Source: Methanosarcinales archaeon (GTDB taxonomy: Archaea > Halobacteriota > Syntropharchaeia > Alkanophagales > Methanospirareceae). From it: a stretch of 9,700 nucleotides of DNA. How positions within the stretch are numbered: position 1 is the first letter of the stretch; every line of letters begins with the position of its first letter. Shown one piece after another: positions 1-6,098 of this stretch. The stretch covers positions 1-9,700 of the forward strand of contig JAODGF010000038.1 in NCBI GenBank assembly GCA_025464645.1. The letters are read 5' to 3'. The notes beneath the pieces were generated by a model. It worked only from the letters and a program-made list of their open reading frames with translations. It did no database searches and was not told the origin of the DNA. The translations under genes were made by a program, and so were the position numbers.

Positions 1-104
1 TCAAAATAATAACCAGCCATCTCTGAATGCTCTTCTGTGATATGAATCCATCTTTCCTCTGTCAATCGGATTGACACACCATTTCTGGATTTAGTTACAT
101 CCAT
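1..104 (-). CDS. Small conserved uncharacterised protein, N-terminal 34 residues only (runs off left edge)
   Basis: The reading frame opens with ATG at 104-102 and stays open to the window edge. The visible protein starts MDVTKSRNGVSIRLTEERW and continues to ITEEHSEMAGYYF. The 'S-R-N-G-x-x-I-R-L-T-E-E-R-W-x-H-I-x-E-E-H-x-E-M' pattern resembles a family of small uncharacterised proteins that I recall as often lying in two-gene cassettes with other small genes. That is a recollection, not a search. A purine-rich GAGAGAAG lies directly before the start codon. The start overlaps the 3' end of the upstream small ORF by 14 nt, which favours translational coupling. No catalytic role can be assigned from this fragment; a toxin or nuclease-like role is speculative. 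Confidence 0.6.
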   Translation of the reverse strand, partial: MDVTKSRNGVSIRLTEERWIHITEEHSEMAGYYF

Positions 105-249
105 CTTCTCTCAATCCTATTAGATAATGTAAAGGCATGGCGTATAACTTCGGTATATCTGGCACCAATGTCGTATATCCTCCCAATTTGGTATTATATC
201 TGAAACTTATTTCGTATATACCTCCCTTTAGCTGAGTACTAACCTTCAT
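91..249 (-). CDS. Small ORF (52 aa), weakly HicB-like, overlapping the next small gene
   Basis: I chose the ATG at 249-247 because a GAGGT Shine-Dalgarno sequence lies 8 nt upstream, the same spacing as seen before leuS. An in-frame ATG at 264 without a good SD is the alternative. The 52-aa product begins MKVSTQLKGGIYEISF and contains GGYTTLVPDIPKLYA (residues 23-37). This recalls the core of HicB-type antitoxins (GGY-x4-P-D-x-P). However, the usual following helix (G-D-T-x-E-E-A) is replaced by PLHYLIGLREDGCN, so the resemblance is weak and the gene may be shortened or unrelated. The frame is open back to a stop at 352-354. Its stop codon (91-93) lies inside the next gene, a 14-nt overlap typical of paired small genes. 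Confidence 0.4.
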   Translation of the reverse strand: MKVSTQLKGGIYEISFRYNTKLGGYTTLVPDIPKLYAMPLHYLIGLREDGCN

Positions 250-328
250 CTCTTTCAACCTCATTTTCAATATGCATACGAGTTCTTCATTATTAAAATT
301 ACTTGGTGAACCGCTGGGTATTGCGTCG

Positions 329-337
329 ATTATAACT
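329..337 (-). promoter_or_regulatory. Candidate archaeal TATA box for the small gene pair
   Basis: On the minus strand the sequence reads AGTTATAAT, just past the T-run that would end leuS transcription. A start site about 25 nt downstream (around 305) would leave a leader of roughly 55 nt to the SD-supported ATG at 249. The placement fits, but the match is only moderately good and no BRE is obvious. Confidence 0.35.
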
Positions 338-339
338 TG

Positions 340-363
340 AAAAAGTACTTGTTATTGTACAAG
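340..363 (-). terminator. Candidate terminator of leuS (hairpin plus T5)
   Basis: On the minus strand CTTGT and ACAAG (5-bp stem, 6-nt loop) are followed within 3 nt by TTTTT. It starts about 30 nt past the leuS stop codon. A second perfect small inverted repeat, GTGTT-ATA-AACAC at 379-391, lies between the stop and this site. Archaeal termination depends mainly on the U-run, so the T5 is the more informative part. Confidence 0.45.
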
Positions 364-394
364 AATCTGTGTAACCTTGTGTTATAAACACGAC

Positions 395-3232
395 TCACTC
401 CTCCACATAAATCGCGGGCTTAAGCGGAATAGCAAACTTCTTCTTACCTTTCGGGTCGTATTCCGCATTTATGCCTATTTCACACCCGAACTCACGCATC
501 AAATATTCCTTCTCGCGTTCCAGAATCTCACTCTCGTTCAGCTCGAAATAAGCCAGGTTGCTCTTCATCACTCGCTTCACGAAATCCACCGTGCTTTTAT
601 CCTTCCTGAGCTGCATCGCCTCTTTAATCTTATCCTTATCCGGCAAATCCCGTATTGCTCTAAATATCTCCCATTTCCATTCCTCCGCGGTATAAATGTA
701 AATCTTACTTGGTTTGATTCTCGCTATTTTCATTATCTCTTTTGTATCCCCAATCAATGAAACCAAATATTCCTCCTCGCGCTCCACCCTATCGTCAATA
801 AACCCCTCCTTTATTTCTGGCAACGTCTGCAAAGAAACGAATTCAAGCTTTCTATCCGCTCTGTTTTTGTGCCATATCTCCTCGCATATATGCGGAACTA
901 TTGGCGATAGAATTATCAGCCAATCATCCATTAAATTCCTGACTATTCTCTTCCTCCTTTCTTCGCTCTCCCTGTGCTCATAATACCTGATATCGTTCAT
1001 TAAATTGAATACCATGTTTATCCCCGCTTCTCTTATCTTAAACGCATCAAACCGCTCGATAGAGTCCCTTAGTTTTCTGTAAAACTTCGACAGCAGCCAT
1101 CTATCGGGGTGCGTGAGTTCGTCTTCTCTTAGCTCTTCTGCACCTGTATCTATACTCTGCTCGAATAGCTCCACCAGCGCATTAAATCTCCGCCTCAATG
1201 CATCCACGTCCTGCTCACGCCAATTAACCACGCTCCCGAAGTCCGCATTTATCGCGCAATAAAGCCTGTATAAATCCACGCCATAAAGTTCTGACACTTT
1301 TGCCAGAGGTATTACATTCCCCTTGCTCTTTGACATCTTCCGCCCTTCTCTAATCATCAACTCATTCAAGGTAATCGCCCTCGGCCACCCCCTTTCTGGA
1401 AATATTGCTGCGTGGTGCATTAAGAAGAAAACCAGATGGTTGGAGAGGTGAGGTGGCGCAGTATGTCGCAGGTCGTTCGGATACCAGTATTCAAACTCTT
1501 CTTTTATCCTGTTCAAGGTATCCGCATCTATATTTGTTTCCTTCGCCAGTTCACCTGCATCGCCTATTCCTAAAAATACGTAATCAAAAAACTTTTCGTC
1601 TAAAGCATCAACCGGCAATTGCCTTAGCAGGTGTACTATGGTGTACAGCGCCATGTAAATTGTAGAATCGCTAAGTGACTCGATTATCCAGTCTTTTTCA
1701 TAAGGAAATCTTGTGCCTAAACCTCTTTTCCTCGCACAAGGTCTCAAAGCCAACCAATCAATAATGTCCTGCATGTATGCCTTATACTTCTCAGGATAGA
1801 ATGCCATTCCTTCTACGAGTTTATGACCCATGTCCTTCCACCAGCTCGGTGTGTAATCTATAAACCACTGGTCCTGTAATACCGCAACTATCACCTTCCC
1901 CCCACCTCTTGTTACCGCCTTCCTTGAAGTCTCATAAAATACATCTGCTACCTTCTTCCCTTTTAACCAATCCTTAACCTCATCCTTTATCGCTGCGATT
2001 TCGATGCCTGCAAAATCACCACACTTTTCATTCAATACACCCCGATAGAATTCGTCTTTATAGATTATCTGCGTGGCTTCATCTAATCGCTCATCTTCCT
2101 GGCTTTCTATTCCCATCCGTTCACATATCTCTTTCGCTGGCAAATCATATCCCTCAATGTCTATTATCTTTATTGGTGCTATTTCAAGCCCTTTCTCCCT
2201 CCTCAAATCTTCTAATGCGATGTAATCGTAAGGAGCATGTGCCGGTACCGAATAGACTACCCCTGTGCCAACATCCGCGTCAACGAAGCTTGCGGGTAAG
2301 ACAGGAATTTCCCTGCCTTCCACCGGCTCCTTGACTTTCTTACCTATAAAAAAGCCTCCTCCTGCTTCTTCGTTTTGTAATTTGTAATTTGTAATTTGTA
2401 ATTCCTCCTTCTGGTATCCCAATTTCTCCGCAGCTTCCCGGGATACAATCCAGTTTTCTTTTCCAACCCTGACCTTAACGTATCGTGCTGCGGGATTTAT
2501 CCATAGATTTGTAACGCCAAAAATGGTCTCAGGACGCAGCGTTGCGGCAATTAAGTAAGTCTCGGAGTCATCAGCAAGTTTGAACTTTATGGTCGTGTGC
2601 TCAATTATTGATACTTTATTTATATCTCCTTCTTCAATGTCATCTTCTCCAACTGCTGAGTCATCTTCAATAGAATAAGTAATAGGATACTTCCCTTTCT
2701 TTATCACACCCTTATCGTAGAGTTTTTTAAACTGCCATTCGATGAACTTGTTGTACATTGACTCCGTGGTATTGAACTTTCTTCTCCAGTCTATGGAATA
2801 TCCCATGCGCTTGAAGTCCTCAGAGATTCTGTCAGCGAAGAAATCTGCAACGTTTTCCGCATTACCGAAACTATTGATTATCTTCTCTACCTTCTCTTCG
2901 TCTTCATATATCGAGACGTAATCTCGATACCGTTCTACAACTTCTTCTTCTCCTTTCGCGATGCTGTCGGCAATCGCTAAAATCGGCGTCCCTGTCACAT
3001 GGAAAGCCATTGGAAATAGGACATTGTAGCCTTGTAATCTCTTAAATCTCGCAATCATATCTCCTATGGTATATGTTCTTCCATGACCTATATGCAACGG
3101 TCCTGAGGTATAGGGGTAAGGGACGGTCAAAAAGAACTTTTTGCCTTCTTCTATTTCTGCATCAAAGACCTTGTTCTCTTCCCATCTACGCTGCCATTTC
3201 TCTTCTATTTCCTTGAAGTTCAGTTCCGCCAT
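395..3232 (-). CDS. leuS: Leucyl-tRNA synthetase, archaeal type
   Basis: Charges tRNA-Leu with leucine in the cytoplasm and hydrolyses misacylated tRNA at a separate editing site. The 945-aa length is normal for the archaeal/eukaryotic cytosolic type. Class I signatures are present: PLHIGHGRTYTIGD, with HIGH at residues 47-50, and KMSKSKG at 632-638. The CP1 editing domain shows TLRPETIFGVTNLWINP (231-247) and GTGVVYSVPAHAPYDY (322-337). WIIESLSDSTIYMA (515-528) belongs to the catalytic core. The anticodon-binding helical domain begins near 705, followed by an archaeal-type C-terminal extension. The start is supported by AGAGGT 8 nt upstream. Residues about 277-286 (LQITNYKLQN) are encoded by a heptanucleotide repeat and look like an insertion in a loop of the editing domain. 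The gene has its own promoter and appears monocistronic. Confidence 0.97.
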   Translation of the reverse strand: MAELNFKEIEEKWQRRWEENKVFDAEIEEGKKFFLTVPYPYTSGPLHIGHGRTYTIGDMIARFKRLQGYNVLFPMAFHVTGTPILAIADSIAKGEEEVVERYRDYVSIYEDEEKVEKIINSFGNAENVADFFADRISEDFKRMGYSIDWRRKFNTTESMYNKFIEWQFKKLYDKGVIKKGKYPITYSIEDDSAVGEDDIEEGDINKVSIIEHTTIKFKLADDSETYLIAATLRPETIFGVTNLWINPAARYVKVRVGKENWIVSREAAEKLGYQKEELQITNYKLQNEEAGGGFFIGKKVKEPVEGREIPVLPASFVDADVGTGVVYSVPAHAPYDYIALEDLRREKGLEIAPIKIIDIEGYDLPAKEICERMGIESQEDERLDEATQIIYKDEFYRGVLNEKCGDFAGIEIAAIKDEVKDWLKGKKVADVFYETSRKAVTRGGGKVIVAVLQDQWFIDYTPSWWKDMGHKLVEGMAFYPEKYKAYMQDIIDWLALRPCARKRGLGTRFPYEKDWIIESLSDSTIYMALYTIVHLLRQLPVDALDEKFFDYVFLGIGDAGELAKETNIDADTLNRIKEEFEYWYPNDLRHTAPPHLSNHLVFFLMHHAAIFPERGWPRAITLNELMIREGRKMSKSKGNVIPLAKVSELYGVDLYRLYCAINADFGSVVNWREQDVDALRRRFNALVELFEQSIDTGAEELREDELTHPDRWLLSKFYRKLRDSIERFDAFKIREAGINMVFNLMNDIRYYEHRESEERRKRIVRNLMDDWLIILSPIVPHICEEIWHKNRADRKLEFVSLQTLPEIKEGFIDDRVEREEEYLVSLIGDTKEIMKIARIKPSKIYIYTAEEWKWEIFRAIRDLPDKDKIKEAMQLRKDKSTVDFVKRVMKSNLAYFELNESEILEREKEYLMREFGCEIGINAEYDPKGKKKFAIPLKPAIYVEE
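2375..2402. repeat. Four tandem copies of a 7-bp repeat inside leuS
   Basis: On the plus strand TTGTAAT is repeated four times without mismatch; on the leuS sense strand this reads ATTACAA. Because 7 and 3 are coprime, three copies encode one heptapeptide period (LQITNYK) whichever frame is used. The sense strand has no stop in any frame, whereas the opposite strand has TAA in every frame. It is translated as part of the leuS editing domain, where homologous proteins usually have a shorter loop (recalled family pattern, not aligned here). Confidence 0.9.
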
Positions 3233-3240
3233 TTTTGCTA

Positions 3241-3246
3241 ACCTCT
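3241..3246 (-). promoter_or_regulatory. Shine-Dalgarno site of leuS
   Basis: AGAGGT on the minus strand, 8 nt before the ATG at 3232. It matches the archaeal anti-SD and fixes the start codon of leuS. Confidence 0.7.
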
Positions 3247-3268
3247 AACCGTGATTTTTGTAAAGGTT

Positions 3269-3277
3269 GTATAAAAT
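3269..3277 (-). promoter_or_regulatory. Probable TATA box of leuS
   Basis: ATTTTATAC on the minus strand, preceded by a T-rich stretch. A transcript start about 25 nt downstream would fall near 3248, giving a leader of about 15 nt that just contains the AGAGGT site. The box sits immediately beyond the end of the transposase relic. Confidence 0.5.
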
Positions 3278-3289
3278 AAAAAACAGCCA

Positions 3290-3588
3290 TCATAAGTAAA
3301 AAAATGTTCTAAGGCTAGCCAAAATTGTGGAGATACTGAGTTCTTTGAAGAAATTTTCTATTCTCCATCGCTTTGAATACAGCTTTGGGACGTCTATGGT
3401 GCCGAGCGTCTCGTTATTCGTGAGATAGTCCTCCATCGTCCACGACTTCTCTCCGGTCTCCCTTTTAGCCCTCGGTTCAGCAACACATGTAAATTCAAGA
3501 TATTCATATGGTGCTCCTACCTTCCCTATATATTTAACTTTTCTAAATCTTTATTCCACGTTTCAATGAAATCCAAGGCTTTTTTCAT
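3290..3588 (-). pseudogene. Remnant of an IS4-like DDE transposase
   Basis: Minus-strand translation gives two fragments in different frames. The first, at 3588-3526, starts MKKALDFIETWNKDL and stops after 20 residues. The second is open from 3550 to the stop at 3292-3290 (86 residues) and contains PKLYSKRWRIENFFKEL. That motif follows the Y-(2)-R-(3)-E-(6)-K signature of IS4-family transposases: Y58, R61 and the catalytic Glu E65 are present in this fragment, but the final Lys position is Ser. The frame change near 3526-3550, the missing first and second catalytic Asp regions and the abrupt end (RTFFYL) show a broken gene, about one quarter to one third of a normal transposase. It lies between leuS and the next gene, where an insertion could be tolerated. 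The family call rests on this motif alone. Confidence 0.7.
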
Positions 3589-3651
3589 AAAAATATCGTT
3601 ATGGAATGGACCTTATTTAGAGTTATGCAACACAGCATTTTTCTACCCTTC

Positions 3652-3660
3652 TATATAAAT
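3652..3660 (+). promoter_or_regulatory. TATA box of the 130-aa gene
   Basis: TATATAAAT lies 32-40 nt before the ATG at 3692. A start site 22-27 nt downstream would leave about 10 nt of leader, so the mRNA is nearly leaderless. This fits the lack of a recognisable SD sequence. Confidence 0.55.
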
Positions 3661-3691
3661 ATAAATCATAAATACAATAGCTTTAGTAAGC

Positions 3692-4084
3692 ATGACCGGA
3701 CCTGGCGAAGGCAAACTGCCACTGGATGCAAAAGTTCGGCTTAACACAGAAGAACTGGCACACGCAAGTGTTTATATCCATTTGAAGGGTTATTCGAGAG
3801 CCACCGTGACGCATCTCGACATCGAGCATCCCAAGCTTAACAGCATAATCCCACCCAAAGCAAAGACATCCAATTGGATTATAGGAATAGAAAACGGAAT
3901 ACTGATTATTACTACAGAGCAAGATAAGGTGCAAATCATTCATCCCTTGCTCAACAAAGTGCTTCCGCGCGGCGAGAAGACGAGAACTTTAGTCGGTGGT
4001 AAATTCGGAGGTATTTTTATTGGTTTCAGGAAACGCGAAATAAATAAACTTGAACAAATCGCAGACCTTATGAGCAAAAGATGA
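3692..4084 (+). CDS. Conserved-looking hypothetical protein, 130 aa
   Basis: I do not recognise this protein. It starts MTGPGEGKLPLDAKVRLN and ends KLEQIADLMSKR. It is soluble, with no signal peptide or membrane segment. It appears mostly beta-stranded in the middle, with alternating patterns such as ASVYIHLKGY at 25-34 and NWIIGIENGILIITT at 61-75. A Gly-rich segment, LVGGKFGGIFIGF (100-112), precedes a charged C-terminal helix (REINKLEQIADLM). There is no cysteine and no obvious catalytic motif. The ATG is the only reasonable start and has a TATA box at the right distance. Codon choice looks like that of argG, which follows on the same strand after a 59-nt gap holding a separate promoter. 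It is therefore likely transcribed alone or read through into argG. Confidence 0.8.
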   Translation: MTGPGEGKLPLDAKVRLNTEELAHASVYIHLKGYSRATVTHLDIEHPKLNSIIPPKAKTSNWIIGIENGILIITTEQDKVQIIHPLLNKVLPRGEKTRTLVGGKFGGIFIGFRKREINKLEQIADLMSKR

Positions 4085-4089
4085 AAAAA

Positions 4090-4099
4090 CTTATACATA
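4090..4099 (+). promoter_or_regulatory. TATA box of argG
   Basis: CTTATACATA preceded by AAAAAA (BRE-like purines), starting 6 nt after the stop of the upstream gene. A transcript start about 25 nt downstream would fall near 4118-4124, giving a leader of about 20-25 nt. No clear SD sequence is present before the ATG at 4144. Confidence 0.6.
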
Positions 4100-4143
4100 C
4101 CAAAGAAACTATTATTTTATAAAAAGAATGAATAAGAATAAGA

Positions 4144-5313
4144 ATGAAAAAAGTAGTGCTTGCATATTCGGGCGGGTTAGACACTTCTGTCTGCATTCCT
4201 TTGCTCAGGGAGCATTACGGCTATGATGAAGTGATTGCAGTAACAGTGGACGTGGGGCAGCCAGAAGCAGACTTAAACGAGGCTAAGGGAAGAGGAGAGA
4301 AGCTGAGTAACTCATATAGAGAAGTAGATGCGAAAGAGGAATTCGTGCGTGATTATATCTTCCAGTTGATAAAAGCGAACGGCAACTACGAGGGATACGT
4401 GCTCGGGACGGCGATAGCAAGACCGCTAATTGCGAAGCACGTGGTTGAAGTGGCAACGGGAGAAAAAGCAGATGCTGTTGCTCATGGGTGCACGGGCAAA
4501 GGCAACGACCAGTTAAGGTTCGACGCCGTTTTCAGAACCTCAGACCTGGATGTGGTGGCACCGATAAGAGAAATGAGCTTAACGAGGGAAGAAGAGAAGC
4601 GATATGCATCGGAACACGGCATTTACTTTGCCACTGAGAAGAGATGGAGTGTGGATGAAAATATATGGAGCAGGAGCATAGAAGGAGCGGAATTGGAAGA
4701 CCCTTCTTTCATCCCACCTGAAGAGATATTTCAATGGACTGTTTCAGCGGATAAAGCGCCTGAAGATGCAGAGATTATCAAAATTGACTTCGTGCAGGGG
4801 ATTCCCGTTTCGTTAAATGGTACGAAGATGAGCGGTGTTTCACTGATAAAGAAATTGAATGAGACGGGTGGCAAGCACGGCGTTGGCAGAACTGATATAA
4901 TCGAAGATAGAGTTCTTGGCTTCAAGTCACGCGAGATATACGAGCATCCGGCAGCTACTATATTATTAGAAGCACATCGTGACCTTGAGCAGCTCGTATT
5001 GACGAGAAACGAGCTGAAGTTTAAGGAATCTGTTGACAGAACGTGGAGTGAACTGGTATACCAGGGTTTGGTCATGGACCCGCTTTTTGAGAGTCTCAAT
5101 GCCTTTATAGATAAGACGCAGGAAAGAGTAACCGGCTCAGTGTATATGAAACTGGAGAAAGGGGTTGCAAGAGTGGTGGGGAGAGAGTCGCCAAACGCAT
5201 TATATTCAAAGACCGTTTCATTTGATGTGAAGCAAGAACAGAAGAGTGCAGAGGGATTCTCGATGTATCATGGCTTTCAGGCGAGGATTGTGAGGAGACA
5301 CCTCAGACGGTAA
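4144..5313 (+). CDS. argG: Argininosuccinate synthase
   Basis: Catalyses ATP-dependent joining of citrulline and aspartate to argininosuccinate, the penultimate step of arginine biosynthesis, in the cytoplasm. The protein is 389 aa, close to the usual 390-410. The N-terminal PP-loop AYSGGLDTSV (residues 7-16) binds ATP. VDVGQ (35-39), GTAIARPLIAK (88-98) and AHGCTGKGNDQLRF (113-126) are family signatures for nucleotide, citrulline and aspartate binding. The start at 4144 places the PP-loop at the canonical position; an ATG at 4128 is out of frame. The gene has its own promoter. argH is not adjacent, so arginine genes are scattered here. Its last 11 bp overlap the end of the convergent ABC ATPase gene. 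Confidence 0.97.
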   Translation: MKKVVLAYSGGLDTSVCIPLLREHYGYDEVIAVTVDVGQPEADLNEAKGRGEKLSNSYREVDAKEEFVRDYIFQLIKANGNYEGYVLGTAIARPLIAKHVVEVATGEKADAVAHGCTGKGNDQLRFDAVFRTSDLDVVAPIREMSLTREEEKRYASEHGIYFATEKRWSVDENIWSRSIEGAELEDPSFIPPEEIFQWTVSADKAPEDAEIIKIDFVQGIPVSLNGTKMSGVSLIKKLNETGGKHGVGRTDIIEDRVLGFKSREIYEHPAATILLEAHRDLEQLVLTRNELKFKESVDRTWSELVYQGLVMDPLFESLNAFIDKTQERVTGSVYMKLEKGVARVVGRESPNALYSKTVSFDVKQEQKSAEGFSMYHGFQARIVRRHLRR

Positions 5314-6097
5314 GTTTGAGTGGTTTGCCGACCGGTCGTATAGGCACAATATGCGGTCTTCCACGTTTATCCATCACTTCTGACTCAACACCGTAAACAT
5401 GTCTTATGTTTTCAGGCGTAAGAACAGAAGCAGGATTTCCCGCAGCAAAAATCTTACCACTGTTCATCATTATTATCCGGTCTGCGTATCTTGCTGCTAA
5501 ATTAAGGTCATGGATCGCCATTATCGCAGCTATACCCTTTTCTATCACAATGTTTTTTATGATGTCCATCACTTCAAGCTGATGCCTGATGTCGAGGTTA
5601 GAAGTGGGCTCATCGAGCAAAAGAACATCGGGCTCTTGAGACAGTGCACACGCGATAAAAACTTTCTGCTGTTGACCGCCGCTGAGCTCGTTAATATCGC
5701 GCATGGCAAACTCTTCGATGTTTAGCATTTGTAGAATCTCTAAGACTTTTTCTGTGTCTTCTTCACTGCTCCGCCAACTGATATGCGGGCGTCTGCCTAT
5801 GAGTACAACATCGAAGACCGTAGCAGAAAATATAGAAGTGGTGCTCTGTGGGATATAGCCCACTTTTTTTGCAAGTTCCATTCTGCTCATCTTTTTTATA
5901 TCCCGCTCATCTAACAGGATACATCCTTTTTGAGGGCTCAGAATTCTATCTATACATCGGAGCAGAGTGGATTTCCCTGCACCATTTGGACCCACCACGC
6001 TTAGCATCTCAGATTCGGCAAGCTCTATACAGACATTCTTCAGTATGGGTACGCTTGCATAACTGAACTCCACGTCTTTTACTTTCAGTTTTACCAT
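5303..6097 (-). CDS. ABC transporter ATPase, BtuD/FecE (siderophore/haem/B12) type
   Basis: Cytoplasmic ATP-hydrolysing subunit that powers a type II ABC importer. All motifs are intact in the 264 aa. Walker A is GPNGAGKST (36-44), the Q-loop Gln is in YIPQ (Q84), and the signature is LSGGQQQ (138-144). Walker B is VLLLDEPTS (158-166), the D-loop is NLD and the H-loop His is H196 in AIHDLNLAARYAD. The sequence order and the AGNPASVLTPENIRHVYG segment (219-236) are typical of the iron-siderophore/cobalamin subfamily; the exact substrate cannot be read from the ATPase. The gene starts 1 nt after the permease stop (TAA-A-ATG), so expression is coupled to the permease. Its 3' end overlaps argG on the opposite strand. 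Confidence 0.93.
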   Translation of the reverse strand: MVKLKVKDVEFSYASVPILKNVCIELAESEMLSVVGPNGAGKSTLLRCIDRILSPQKGCILLDERDIKKMSRMELAKKVGYIPQSTTSIFSATVFDVVLIGRRPHISWRSSEEDTEKVLEILQMLNIEEFAMRDINELSGGQQQKVFIACALSQEPDVLLLDEPTSNLDIRHQLEVMDIIKNIVIEKGIAAIMAIHDLNLAARYADRIIMMNSGKIFAAGNPASVLTPENIRHVYGVESEVMDKRGRPHIVPIRPVGKPLKLTV

Positions 6098-6098
6098 T

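Larger units (their letters stand above)
3233..3691. other. Intergenic region between leuS and the 130-aa gene
   Basis: These 459 nt separate divergently transcribed genes. They hold the leuS SD and TATA box at the left and the transposase relic in the middle. The TATA box of the rightward gene is at the right. A short sequence at 3621-3634 (AGTTATGCAACACA) could be the outer end of the old insertion element, but no matching inverted copy was found at the other side. I found no tRNA or structured RNA gene here. Confidence 0.7.

Noticed and set aside
379..391. 13-bp inverted repeat GTGTT-ATA-AACAC after leuS as an operator
   Set aside because: Could equally be part of the leuS 3' hairpin region; too short to assign to any regulator.
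377..760. Plus-strand open frame of 127 codons
   Set aside because: Lies antisense to leuS, which has complete synthetase motifs; no SD or promoter, and the composition is that of a shadow frame.
2375..2402. Heptamer repeat as a CRISPR or origin iteron
   Set aside because: Units are only 7 bp, contiguous and inside a translated gene; no spacers and no AT-rich unwinding region.
3233..3691. Possible tRNA or other structured RNA in the longest gap
   Set aside because: No cloverleaf-like arms or GTTCRA T-loop motif in a suitable context; the middle is explained by the transposase relic.
3683..3943. Minus-strand open frame of 86 codons opposite the 130-aa gene
   Set aside because: The plus-strand frame has a TATA box at the right distance and a more protein-like composition; the minus frame has odd Cys-rich content and no promoter.
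4128..4227. ATG upstream and out of frame with argG (MNKNKNEK...) as a possible leader peptide
   Set aside because: The AATAAG-rich stretch gives it by chance; no SD, and the frame overlaps the conserved argG PP-loop region.
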